NCBI GenBank assembly: GCA_030581615.1
Contig: JAKTTT010000025.1
Span: forward strand, 230,431-294,430
Direction: 5' to 3'
DNA: 64,000 nt
DNA from: Alloascoidea africana
Taxonomy: Eukaryota > Ascomycota > Alloascoideomycetes > Alloascoideales > Alloascoideaceae
Below the pieces are notes generated by a model. The model ran no database searches. It was not told where the DNA came from and was given only the letters and a program-made list of their open reading frames with translations. Position numbers and translations under genes: made by a program. Numbering within the stretch: position 1 is the stretch's first letter; each line of letters begins with the position of its first letter. Of this stretch, positions 20,616 through 29,816 are shown in pieces.

Positions 20616-20954
20616 GGATACGGAACGCGACTGCTGGCAGAGAAGGTGCGAGGGAGAGAAAGAGAGAGAAAGCGAAAATGTTCTCCCGGGCTGCTTTTTG
20701 CCCAGGGCCTGGGGGCCTGAGCCAGACGCAAAAAGGAGGAGAGCTGGACGGGTGTACGGCAGCCCACCCGCCAGAGCCCCTGGAAAAGCCAGATATGGAC
20801 GATATGAGACAGCAGCAACGTTCTAATAATGGAACCGCCCAGAGATCTCCGCCAGAGCGCCCGAGGGCGACGCTTCGACCGCCTTTCGCGTATCTTTTGG
20901 TGCTTTGGTCTCGCCGGCCTGGGCTGGACGGCGTGGAGCCCGACCGCGGCGGCG

Positions 20955-20960
20955 CACGTG
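20955..20960. promoter_or_regulatory. CACGTG box in Cbf1-like context
   Basis: Reads ATCACGTGC on the minus strand, matching the Cbf1 preference RTCACGTG. Located in the divergent promoter between 20615 and 21208. Confidence 0.45.
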
Positions 20961-21114
20961 ATCCAGCAACAGCAAGGAAGAAAAGGCCCAGATCTCGATC
21001 TCGGAGGAGGAATAAATACCGATTTTCTTTTTTCTCTCTCTTTCCTGGCAGTTCTTCTCCTTCTATCTGCCTTGTACTATCGTTTGAGCATCTGGATTAG
21101 ACTCTTTCTGTTGG

Positions 21115-21121
21115 TGACTCA
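21115..21121. promoter_or_regulatory. Gcn4-type TGACTCA site upstream of the PRM10-like gene
   Basis: TGACTCA is the full Gcn4/AP-1 heptamer, 87 bp before the ATG at 21208. The downstream gene belongs to a family that includes threonine/serine exporters, so amino-acid control is plausible but not shown. Confidence 0.4.
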
Positions 21122-21207
21122 GAGCATTCAAGTTTCCTTTTTTTTTATTTTTTGAGGCTGTTTGAGCAGCGACTGTCTCATCTCATCGCATTGATATAGA
21201 TAAAGCC

Positions 21208-24200
21208 ATGCAGCCACGTCCAGGACCGAAAAAGTCCTCGTCCAGCAAGTCGATTCCAACCTTGGAGTCGCTACAGACAAAAATGAAGGGAAAGGCGAAA
21301 GCCAAAGGGAAGGCAAAGGTAAATTCAAAGGGCAAAGGGAAAGAGAGGCCAAGGCACTCCGATTCGGCATCGGATCGGAACAGGGACTCTGATAGCGATG
21401 ACACGGACCTGGAAGAGTCTGACCCAGCCTACTTGAAAAGGCCGCAATTGAACAGGAATCTGTCATCACAGAGCTACATTCTTCCCTCGTTCACTAGCAA
21501 ATATTCCGTGGGCAAGCCCAAGTCCAAATGGCAACAGGAAAAAGACGACGATCTGATTCTGCATGCAGAAGACGAAGAAAACATTGACGATCTGGGCCTC
21601 ACAAACGTCCACACAGTTTCTTCAGACGAAGATGATGAAGAAGAGGTTAAACCCGAGATTAACATTGTTCAGACCCCTGAGCCTAGTCAATTGTCCACTG
21701 CTCATGCCCGCTCAAGGTCCCAGATGAGCAGTGTTCCAAGTAACACTTACACCGCCAACATTAGAGCTGCGCGATTTCCACCGAGAACGCAACCTGAATC
21801 AAAAAAGATAAGCCTGGACAAAACTTCGCCGGGAGCGCCACTGAGATCGCCATTGTCCATCGATGGAGACTATTTTTCGCATCAGCCGGATCCAGGCTCG
21901 AATCAGTCTTCTGTAGACTATTTGCCCGTTCCTGGTTACCGAGTCACCCCTCCTGAAGAGTCTCAGCTCATTAATCCGCACCACAGAAGCTTGTCATTGC
22001 CTTTCCCGGTAGATCTGGGCAACGGGACTACCGTCGGTGGTGAAGCAATCACAAACCTCATGTCTCTAGGGGGCGGCGGCATTACCGTTGGGGGTCTAAC
22101 TCCCGGCGGTGTACAACCAGAGCGAAGGAAAGAAAGCGACGATGAGGAGAAAATGCTGGGAACGCTGGAGAGACCTAAAGAAGTCAGGCATAGGTCCATG
22201 GAGGGCACATGTATTGAGCTACGGGACCTTAACACTCGGCGCAGCAGCCAAAGCTCAACCACGCTGCGTGGACCAGAGGAGAGGCAGCGAACTAGGAGCA
22301 TGTTCAAACTTGGGTTTAATGGATCATCTAAAAAGAGCAACGATAGTGGCTCCTCCGCCGTGTCTGATTTTGCCCGAGAGGAAACGTTCAAAACCGAGGC
22401 CGAAGATTTGGTCAAATCGGCGAGAAGCCAGCACCATTACCAAAATCAGCGCCGAAACAGTTTGGATCTCATGTTTTCAGTTCCCAATCCCGAAAATTAT
22501 CTTCGGGATGAGGTTGGCATTTACGAGAATGCAGACCGCTTTGGCGGAGACGGTGTTGATGAGGAGTCTGGCGATGAGCTCGTCCACGCCCCTAGCCATG
22601 TCCGCTCCGGCGTCTTGAGCAGTCTTTTACGACTCTACCAGAACCCACTCGCTGGTAGGAGCTCGTCGACACTTGTGGATGCCGCTTCGCCTGCCTCTAG
22701 CGGTCGTACGACCCCAATCAACTCCTCGCAAACGCTGCTGGACATGAGCTTGATCAAGAAGAAGCTTGGAGTCCACTCCAGAAACACCTCTTCAGCAAAC
22801 TTGACAAACTCGGGGCCTGGTGCTGTGGCCGATCTTGTCAGTTCCTCATTGAAGACTGCAAACGGGAAACATGACACTCCCGGCACTCCTGGTGGAGGCC
22901 TCCAGATTCCCAAGTTTGAAACGACCAAAACTAAACGGCCCAAGCCCACAAAGCGCGGCTCAGGGGGGATCAGACTGGCAAAGATGAAACGAAACGAGAC
23001 CGTAGCGAGAATCACAATCCATATTGCGGACGTTTTACAACGGCAGCGGTTCATCTTGCGAATCTGCCGCGCGCTCATGCTCTATGGAGCCCCCACCCAC
23101 CGGCTGGAGGAATACATGAAGATGACGGCGAGGGTTCTGGAGATTGACGGCCAGTTTTTGTACGTCCCCGGGTGCATGATTGTGTCGTTTGGCGACGCTT
23201 CTACGAGAACCTCTGAGATGCACTTGGTCAAGTGCGACCAAGGCGTAAACCTGAGCAAGTTGCACGATGTTCACTCGATCTACAAACACGTTGTACACGA
23301 CCGAATGGGCGTCGAACAGGCCTCTGCGAAAATCGAAGAGATACTGGAGAAAAAACCCTTGTTTCCTCCCTGGGCTTGCATCTTGATCGCGGGCTTTGCG
23401 TGCTCCATGGTGGCCCCCTTTGCCTTTCATGCCAGCTGGGGAGACATGCCTCTGTGCTTCTTCCTGGGAGCCTGTGTCGGCTTTCTACAGTTCGTCGTGG
23501 CCCCAAGGTCCTCGTTGTACTCCAACGTGTTTGAGGTCTTTGCGTCCATTGTCGTCAGCTTCGTGGGGCGTGCCTTTGGCTCCATTGGGTCCAACCAGGA
23601 CGTCTTCTGCTTCTCCGGCGTCGTCCAGGGCTCACTGGCACTGATCCTCCCGGGATACACGATTCTCTGTGGCTCGCTGGAGCTCCAGTCACGAAACATT
23701 GTTGCTGGAGCGGTGCGCATGTTCTACGCCATCATCTACTCCCTCTTTCTCGGGTTTGGAATCACCCTGGGTGCAGCCATCTATGGCTGGATCGACCGTG
23801 GCGCTACGTCCCAAACCACCTGTCCCAACTCCATAAGCCCCTGGTTTCGATTCCTGTTTGTTCCCATGTTCACCATGGGCCTCGCGCTCGTGAACCAGGC
23901 CCGCTGGCAGCAGCTGCCCGTGATGGTCGGCGTGTCCAGCGCAGGCTACGTTGTGACCTACTTCTCGGGCCTCCATTTTTCAAAGAGCACGGAGGTCACA
24001 GCCGCCATCGGCGCATTCATCATTGGCATCTTGGGCAACATTTATAGCCGGGTGGGACACGGTCTTGCCTTTGGTGCCATGCTCCCGGCAATCTTTGTCC
24101 AGGTGCCCAGTGGGATAGCCTCTCAGGGCAGTCTGCTCGCCGGGATCCAGAACGCAGACCTTGTCACGAACTCGTCCCACCAGGGCTCTAACATCACTGG

Positions 24201-24393
24201 CAACGATGGTGTTGGCCCCGGCAATGCGGTTTGGAACATGAGCTCCAGTGCCAATGCAAACACAGTTGGCGGTAGCATAGGAGTTGGGTTTGCGATGGTC
24301 CAGGTGAGCATTGGCATTTCCGTTGGTCTGTTTTCTGCTGCGATTGCAGTGTATCCGTTTGGCAAGAAACGGACTGGCTTGTTTACATTTTAG
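21208..24393 (+). CDS. PRM10: Prm10-like ThrE-family membrane protein with long N-terminal extension
   Basis: This 1061-residue protein has two parts. Residues 1 to about 580 are hydrophilic and low-complexity, with a KGKAKAKGKAK-type repeat near 25-50, acidic patches, and many Ser and Arg. From about 590 it matches the fungal Prm10/ThrE (DUF1212) domain: ITIHIADVLQRQRFILRICRALMLYGAPTHRLEEYM, then FLYVPGCMIVSFGD, then about ten transmembrane helices starting at WACILIAGFACSMVAPFAF and including a second ThrE half with GALLPAIFV-like segments. Bacterial ThrE exports threonine and serine; S. cerevisiae Prm10 (383 residues) is a pheromone-induced membrane protein of unknown substrate. The substrate here is likewise unknown. 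The ATG at 21208 is the first of the frame and no intron is needed. Confidence 0.85.
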   Translation: MQPRPGPKKSSSSKSIPTLESLQTKMKGKAKAKGKAKVNSKGKGKERPRHSDSASDRNRDSDSDDTDLEESDPAYLKRPQLNRNLSSQSYILPSFTSKYSVGKPKSKWQQEKDDDLILHAEDEENIDDLGLTNVHTVSSDEDDEEEVKPEINIVQTPEPSQLSTAHARSRSQMSSVPSNTYTANIRAARFPPRTQPESKKISLDKTSPGAPLRSPLSIDGDYFSHQPDPGSNQSSVDYLPVPGYRVTPPEESQLINPHHRSLSLPFPVDLGNGTTVGGEAITNLMSLGGGGITVGGLTPGGVQPERRKESDDEEKMLGTLERPKEVRHRSMEGTCIELRDLNTRRSSQSSTTLRGPEERQRTRSMFKLGFNGSSKKSNDSGSSAVSDFAREETFKTEAEDLVKSARSQHHYQNQRRNSLDLMFSVPNPENYLRDEVGIYENADRFGGDGVDEESGDELVHAPSHVRSGVLSSLLRLYQNPLAGRSSSTLVDAASPASSGRTTPINSSQTLLDMSLIKKKLGVHSRNTSSANLTNSGPGAVADLVSSSLKTANGKHDTPGTPGGGLQIPKFETTKTKRPKPTKRGSGGIRLAKMKRNETVARITIHIADVLQRQRFILRICRALMLYGAPTHRLEEYMKMTARVLEIDGQFLYVPGCMIVSFGDASTRTSEMHLVKCDQGVNLSKLHDVHSIYKHVVHDRMGVEQASAKIEEILEKKPLFPPWACILIAGFACSMVAPFAFHASWGDMPLCFFLGACVGFLQFVVAPRSSLYSNVFEVFASIVVSFVGRAFGSIGSNQDVFCFSGVVQGSLALILPGYTILCGSLELQSRNIVAGAVRMFYAIIYSLFLGFGITLGAAIYGWIDRGATSQTTCPNSISPWFRFLFVPMFTMGLALVNQARWQQLPVMVGVSSAGYVVTYFSGLHFSKSTEVTAAIGAFIIGILGNIYSRVGHGLAFGAMLPAIFVQVPSGIASQGSLLAGIQNADLVTNSSHQGSNITGNDGVGPGNAVWNMSSSANANTVGGSIGVGFAMVQVSIGISVGLFSAAIAVYPFGKKRTGLFTF

Positions 24394-24606
24394 GCATTAA
24401 TTTATTATTATGAGACTTTTTTTAATAGACATAGAAATCTTGTTTAGATCCCGATGTTATAGTTGTTAAAACATTTATCATTTTGATCAGTTGTACGGGC
24501 CTGAGCCATGGATTATTATTTGTATGATGATTGCATTCTCACAGTACTAGCCCAGTACATTTCGACTTCTTACACACTCTTTCTCTCTTCTCCCATTCTT
24601 GAGATC

Positions 24607-26172
24607 ATGTCGGACAAAAACAGTAAAGACAAAACTCAAGCTGATGCCACTGACAAAGAGATGCTTGCCGAGATCACAAGCTTAAGGGATCGGCTGGCGC
24701 TGTTGCGATTCTCTACCCCTTCTACCTCTTCCTCTTCCTCCTCATCCCTATACCCAGCCGTTAACAAGACAAAGCACCTGCGATCGGAGGACGTTTTGTC
24801 GATCCATAAGGAATTGCTTAGCAAAATTGCAGTTCTTTACAAGTCTCCTCCCAACAAGCCCGTTGATGAAAGACTATCCCAAGTTCTTGTGCTCTTCAGC
24901 CTGGCCTTTATTGGCGTTGGGATAACGAGAACAGACCTGCCGATTGTAAACTTTGCGAGCTTGGTTCTCGTTGACAGGCTGCTATCGCATGTTTTGGGGT
25001 TGGATAGCAAGACTGGAAATGCGATTGGGCCCAAGGGATTCTATTCCGAATTGGATTTGAGACCTTTAAGAACACGCATTCAGACCATCAGAGATGAAAT
25101 GATTCGAGAGGACTCAAACAGTGATTTTGAGAACGAGAGCGAAGACGGTTCCAAAGTTATAAGGAGGAAAGCTGAAGAGTTACTGACTCGATGCGAGGAG
25201 AAGTTAGCCCTGGCAGAGAAGAAAATGATGAAATTGGACAGTGATGGAGCCAGAGTTCAATGGTTTACAAATTATTGGCCTCAGTTGGTCTCTTTTGAAA
25301 GGGAAATTTTGGCCTTTGCCGCTGAGAAATACAATCGAGAGAATTCAAAACGGATCAAGAAGGATCATGAGTATGAGAACGAACAGGTACAACAAGAAGA
25401 CCAACTTGCTCTTTTAAAATATGAATTTGCATCGCTGAAGAAAAAATTCCAGGATATTCCAAAGAGAGAACAAGATAATGAAGAGAGCGAGGGATATAAG
25501 ACAATTAAGACGCTCTTGGTGAAATGCAATTCCTATCTAAATGGCTTTGACCCAGAGAAAGTTGGGGAGAAAACAGATCTTTCATTCGTTGCAAGAGAAC
25601 TTGAGCCCGATTTTTGCAACCTAGTATCTTTGAAAACTACTCTTGATAGCCTTCTCGTAACCCATAAATGGACTATGCGAACGACCGATCTCTACAAATA
25701 CTTGGAAAAAGTGCTTGAGATTGATCGTGGGTTTTGCAGTCATCTCCAAGGTGGTGATAAAGAAGAGACTGGGGGTGGAAAAATTATACTAACTTACCTT
25801 ATCCAACGGTCCTATTCACACATATTCAAATTGTTGGAATCCAGTTTACAAGAACCAGTTTCCGAAGCACTGCTACCAATGATCAACCAACTCAATACAA
25901 TCAAGCAATGCCTTTTAGATCTACAAAAAATGGGCGGAATAAATAACCTACGTGAACTGTACCCTTATCAATTGAAACTGGCCAGTATTGATAATACAAG
26001 GAAAGATGGCAAATTTCTTGTCGATGGACTAATTCCTGGCGGTCAGGGCTCAGCAAATGCGTTACTCGCCGAGTGTTTTGAAATCGTATATGAACTAAAA
26101 GTGGACTTAGAAGAACGCGAGGACGAACAAGAGACTGCAACCGAATCAAATGACGATGACGTATCCCATTAG
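24607..26172 (+). CDS. DUF2408-family protein, possibly Rgl1-like
   Basis: A 521-residue soluble protein results if translation starts at the ATG at 24607 (MSDKNSKDK). An in-frame ATG at 24508 would add 33 residues, but that stretch is CT-rich and hydrophobic and looks like leader sequence, so I prefer 24607. The recognisable block is LSQVLVLFSLAFIGVG followed by a cysteine-poor helical repeat unit ending RLLSHVL; the SLAFIGVG word is characteristic of DUF2408. Later segments repeat a similar pattern (LLTRCEEKLALAEKKM, LVKCNSYLNGFDPEKVG) with predicted coiled coils. In S. cerevisiae I believe YPL066W/Rgl1, a cofactor in Rho1 signalling, carries this domain; that link is from memory. The C-terminus is acidic. 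Confidence 0.72.
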   Translation: MSDKNSKDKTQADATDKEMLAEITSLRDRLALLRFSTPSTSSSSSSSLYPAVNKTKHLRSEDVLSIHKELLSKIAVLYKSPPNKPVDERLSQVLVLFSLAFIGVGITRTDLPIVNFASLVLVDRLLSHVLGLDSKTGNAIGPKGFYSELDLRPLRTRIQTIRDEMIREDSNSDFENESEDGSKVIRRKAEELLTRCEEKLALAEKKMMKLDSDGARVQWFTNYWPQLVSFEREILAFAAEKYNRENSKRIKKDHEYENEQVQQEDQLALLKYEFASLKKKFQDIPKREQDNEESEGYKTIKTLLVKCNSYLNGFDPEKVGEKTDLSFVARELEPDFCNLVSLKTTLDSLLVTHKWTMRTTDLYKYLEKVLEIDRGFCSHLQGGDKEETGGGKIILTYLIQRSYSHIFKLLESSLQEPVSEALLPMINQLNTIKQCLLDLQKMGGINNLRELYPYQLKLASIDNTRKDGKFLVDGLIPGGQGSANALLAECFEIVYELKVDLEEREDEQETATESNDDDVSH

Positions 26173-26371
26173 TTCTGCTTTCTAATAGAATCTTTCAATA
26201 AACTTTACTTCTGTCCAAAATAAAAATAAAAAGCAGTAAAAAGAGAGTACATAACTGAGCTGAAACCACAACAGATGAAAAACAACGATTCCGTCCCCGA
26301 ACAATGATTTATTAGCCAACAAACAAAACAAAATAAAAATAAAAATAAGATAAATGGTAAATTTATGCTTC
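26173..26371. other. Short convergent 3' region
   Basis: 199 bp, A-rich, between two converging genes; nothing else seen. Confidence 0.5.
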
Positions 26372-28702
26372 TCACATGATAACACAACAATTCTCCTCGC
26401 CGTATCCATTTTCATTATCTGTCTTTAGCCCAACTTCCAATTCTAGTTCCTCCCCTTCAACACCGGTAACACTTGGCCACCATTTCAAAGTTTCGGAATC
26501 TGGATCAAATTCCCAATTCCCGCCAGTAACTTGCACTGATATGTCTGAAGATGGGAAGTGGTACATCGGCAAGAAAACTTCACATGGCAGACCCATTCCA
26601 AAGTCTGTTGCAGGTGGTGGTCGTAATTTCCACTTTAAAACACGCTTGTAAATGTCAAACTCCCATCCAAGTGATTCTCCAACGATCCTTGCAGGATATG
26701 GTCTAATTGTTGCCTTTGCTGCTCTTGTTCCACTTATTCCATCATCCTCAGCGTCATGGAAGCTGAGAGTACCACCATGTCCTGGTCCATGTACTAAACT
26801 ATCAGAGCTGCCAGTAGAGGAAACAAACGATGATGCAATTGTTGATCTTGTTCTTTCTCTGTTTACATGCTGGGGCGATTTTTCTTTCATCGTAGAATAT
26901 CCGCTGTTTGACAACGCGTCGTCATTATTGGCCTCTTGGCCATCTGTAATGGCAGAACCATCTTCATCATAGCTATTGTTATCTCCAACATCGTCTTTAC
27001 TCCAAAAGCTAAAGTCTTCACCATTCCACACATCCCCCCATTCATGAGAGTTTTCGCTCGTATAGGTCCACCACGTAACATTCATACTGTTGCCATCCAA
27101 TGCAAAGCCAAGAGCATCAAGAGCATGGATCTGTGAGTCGTAATCTCCATTATTGTATGCGGCTTTGCCGTTCATGTCAAATGGCATGCCAGTTTCCGTC
27201 ATGATAAGTGGGATCTTCCCCAAGTTATCAAGACCCTCTTTGGCGATTTCCGAAAACTGCCTGCGGAAACACCTTCTTATGTTTCCCTCGCCCAAAACCA
27301 TTCCAGCCAGTGGATTGCTATATCTTCCTCGAAGTAGCCCAAGAGTATCAACATTGTAAAACTTATTCCACGTTTTCATCATTAGCGAAAGTCCATCATA
27401 ATAATGTGGACAGTAGACGGTCTTTTTATCGACGAGATCTGTGCCAACCAACTTTGGAGGTATCTCCATCACAGGAGGATCACAAAGCGCCAAAAGTTCT
27501 TTTGAAAATGATCTGATGAGCTTGAAATGCTTGGCCCAGTAGGCAACAAAATACCTGTTTATCACAATTTCCTTGTTCAGGGGTTCTCCCGTTGATGGAT
27601 TGCTTGAGAAGTAATCCGGTATCAAAACTTTCTCGGACTTGACATCCCAAACGCCATGCTGAGCCCAGATACATGTGCCCAGTTTCCACTCGGAACTTCG
27701 TTCCCAGCCGTATTTCGAATCGTCGTAATCTGGCGATAACCATGCTTTTGTGCCCTTGGGATCGACCACAACAGTCCCAGACTTTCGGGGTCCAAACGAG
27801 CTAAAAATATAGTTATCTACCTCTACTGGCACAGCCATGCCCAAGAGCATTGCTTCAAACGCAGTTGGGGTTGTCCCCAGGCGCAGTTTCTGCTCAGACG
27901 GAAAAACCGTAATGTCTTCTAGTCCAGCAAGGCCAAAGTTTGGTTCATTCATGGACTCAAACCCAACAATAGTGGACTCCATCAGATCAGATTCTTTAAA
28001 AACACGCGAGTACAGGTGCTTGCAAGCGTTTATAAAGTGATCTTGTAGGTAATCTTGAATATTTACCCCGTTGATAACGGCCTTTGGCGCGAAATCCCTG
28101 CCCGCAAAGAAAAAGGTAAACATTGTTTGGCAGGCAAGTCGTTGGTAGTTTGTGGCCCAGATCATCTTTGGATACTGACTTGGATCTGGATAAAAGTTCT
28201 CAACAATAGCGGCTTCTGTGTCTTTAAAGCCCAACGGGTCTAATCCAGCGGCTCGAAACGTCCACAGTGGTGCACCACTTCCTCCACTATACCGGGACCA
28301 AACATCCTGATGGGGGTCCAAAAAGATCCAAAATCCAAAGCTTTTGGCAATTTTCAAAACCGATATCGTAAACTCGATAAAGGCTTCATCGTATTGTCCT
28401 GGTCCCGAATGCTCTAGTGCCTCCCATGTAAAAAGATAGCGTATTGTGTTGCAGCCCCATTTCTTGATCCGCGCAAAATGAACAGGAGCCTCTTCAAGCG
28501 TGAAAGGGCGATTCAGAAAGGAAACATTGTCTCCGTCCCAATAGCTTTCCTCATTCTCCTTGGTTATGGGGACATGAGTCGGAATACGCGGGCTTGTGGG
28601 AAACTTGGAGGAGCCGTCAACGTTGATTCCTCGGATGGTAACAACTCTGCCATGGCCGTCTGTAAGCTTCCCGTCATCGTTTACGCAGAGAAGCCCAGAC
28701 AT
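26372..28702 (-). CDS. EGH1: Steryl-beta-glucosidase Egh1, glycoside hydrolase family 5
   Basis: This 776-residue protein aligns end to end with S. cerevisiae Egh1/Yir007w (764 residues), which hydrolyses ergosteryl beta-glucoside to ergosterol and glucose. Landmarks are RGINVDGSSKFP near the start, FTWEALEHSGPGQYD, FLDPHQDVWSRYSGGSGAPLW, the acid/base Glu253 in SMNEPN, and the nucleophile Glu503 in IMTETGMPFD, then TWWTYTSENSHEWGD. The C-terminal beta-rich domain (GWEFDIYKRVLKWKLRPP, FLPMYHFPSSDISV) is also present. Between the two is a Ser-rich linker, about 585-665. The ATG at 28702 is used; the frame extends upstream to a TTG at 28738, which has no support. The protein ends CCVIM, close to a CaaX-type end, as Yir007w also ends in a short Cys motif. 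Confidence 0.93.
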   Translation of the reverse strand: MSGLLCVNDDGKLTDGHGRVVTIRGINVDGSSKFPTSPRIPTHVPITKENEESYWDGDNVSFLNRPFTLEEAPVHFARIKKWGCNTIRYLFTWEALEHSGPGQYDEAFIEFTISVLKIAKSFGFWIFLDPHQDVWSRYSGGSGAPLWTFRAAGLDPLGFKDTEAAIVENFYPDPSQYPKMIWATNYQRLACQTMFTFFFAGRDFAPKAVINGVNIQDYLQDHFINACKHLYSRVFKESDLMESTIVGFESMNEPNFGLAGLEDITVFPSEQKLRLGTTPTAFEAMLLGMAVPVEVDNYIFSSFGPRKSGTVVVDPKGTKAWLSPDYDDSKYGWERSSEWKLGTCIWAQHGVWDVKSEKVLIPDYFSSNPSTGEPLNKEIVINRYFVAYWAKHFKLIRSFSKELLALCDPPVMEIPPKLVGTDLVDKKTVYCPHYYDGLSLMMKTWNKFYNVDTLGLLRGRYSNPLAGMVLGEGNIRRCFRRQFSEIAKEGLDNLGKIPLIMTETGMPFDMNGKAAYNNGDYDSQIHALDALGFALDGNSMNVTWWTYTSENSHEWGDVWNGEDFSFWSKDDVGDNNSYDEDGSAITDGQEANNDDALSNSGYSTMKEKSPQHVNRERTRSTIASSFVSSTGSSDSLVHGPGHGGTLSFHDAEDDGISGTRAAKATIRPYPARIVGESLGWEFDIYKRVLKWKLRPPPATDFGMGLPCEVFLPMYHFPSSDISVQVTGGNWEFDPDSETLKWWPSVTGVEGEELELEVGLKTDNENGYGEENCCVIM

Positions 28703-28802
28703 GTTTCGCTTATATTGCTCGAGTGGGCCGGACAGCAATTCTTTATGTCTCTCCTGTCTTTATAAAGAAGATCCCGGCTTGCTCAACATCTCGAGAGGGG
28801 GA

Positions 28803-28819
28803 GGCGGGTGCACGGGTGT
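28803..28819 (+). promoter_or_regulatory. Rap1-like motif upstream of EGH1
   Basis: Identical over 17 bases to 15001-15017 upstream of IML2, again about 100 bp before the ATG and in the same orientation relative to the gene. Confidence 0.6.
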
Positions 28820-28841
28820 TGGTTCGATTGCGCGCGTAATC

Positions 28842-28852
28842 GCTGAGTCAGC
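28842..28852. promoter_or_regulatory. Palindromic bZIP site upstream of EGH1
   Basis: GCTGAGTCAGC contains the Gcn4/AP-1 core TGAGTCA in an extended palindrome, 140 bp before the EGH1 ATG. Confidence 0.4.
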
Positions 28853-29816
28853 GCTCCTCGGATGATGGCAGCTGATCGTTTATTCCCCTCCAACGTCCGC
28901 CAACTAACTCTAAAACTACTAAAACGAGATAGAAAGGCAAGCGTTGGGGTAAGAGCTTAACAGTGCAAGGCACTGCCTCATCCAGGATGTTACGGATAGC
29001 GAAGCTAATCGTTGCCAACGGAGAAACTGTGACTAGGCGAGTGCAAGGTACAGAGCCACCCAGTGAACACATGAAGCTGGGGTCAAGCCCAGATGGTCTA
29101 AGGTTCATTAAATGACTACATGGCTCTATCGGAAGTCTTGATTGAAAGGAAGAAGAAGCTACTCAGTTCCGACCAGAAGACCATAAATAGCATCCAAATC
29201 AGATCGGATAGCTGCACCCGACCCATTTGGGCTGCGCCGCACACTGTAGATCTTGTAAAGTTGATTTAGTACTTTGGACATGTGCTTGTTTCATAATGAA
29301 CGCTAAGATCCCACAGAGCTATGATCATGGTAGCCAGGACCCACAGTGGTTCACCGCTTTTGCACGATTGGTGATAAATAGAGTCAATCTCGGAAAAGTG
29401 CGTAATCATTGAACGCCTCTAAGCCATCAGCAAAAACCAAGAGGAAACTTCTTTACCATCCCGGTTCCTTCTTGTACCATTACAGATTGCTAAGGAACAT
29501 AATGAAATGCCCCTTCGGGTCATACAAGAACCCGAAGCTTTTGTCTTATAACCTTGTGAACGTCACTCTAACATAGTTTAGCCAGTGCATCGTCCTGGAA
29601 TACTCCCATTGATTAACTTGTGTCCAGTTCCATCACCAGAACGGGGAGAACCTCAATCAAAAGTGAATAACACGATAGAGGTTGAATCCTTTTCAAATGA
29701 AGTGAAAAGGAGACACGATTCAATCGATTGCAAGAAATTCTAATCCACATTCATCTCATTTCAAAAATGCCCAAATAAGTATTGCCATATACATAAACAT
29801 AAATAGAACTATTCAA

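Larger units (their letters stand above)
20616..21207. other. Divergent GC-rich promoter region
   Basis: This 592 bp interval serves the regulator-like gene (minus) and the PRM10-like gene (plus). Its middle, about 20690-21000, is clearly GC-rich against AT-rich surroundings. It holds an ACGGGTGT word at 20748-20755, a CACGTG box at 20955-20960 and a Gcn4-type TGACTCA at 21115-21121. Confidence 0.55.
28703..29816. other. EGH1 promoter and 1.1 kb non-coding interval with hairpins
   Basis: No protein gene found. The EGH1-proximal part holds a TATA-like TATAAAG (minus strand) at about 28761, the Rap1-like 17-mer at 28803-28819 and a bZIP palindrome at 28842-28852. The distal part, 29463-29723, holds several perfect inverted repeats that could form an RNA or be factor sites (see findings). 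I looked for U1, U2, U4, U5, U6, U3 and SRP core words and did not find them. Confidence 0.5.

Noticed and set aside
28703-28738. Upstream TTG start for EGH1
   Set aside because: The ATG at 28702 aligns with the S. cerevisiae protein start; the 12 extra codons have no support.
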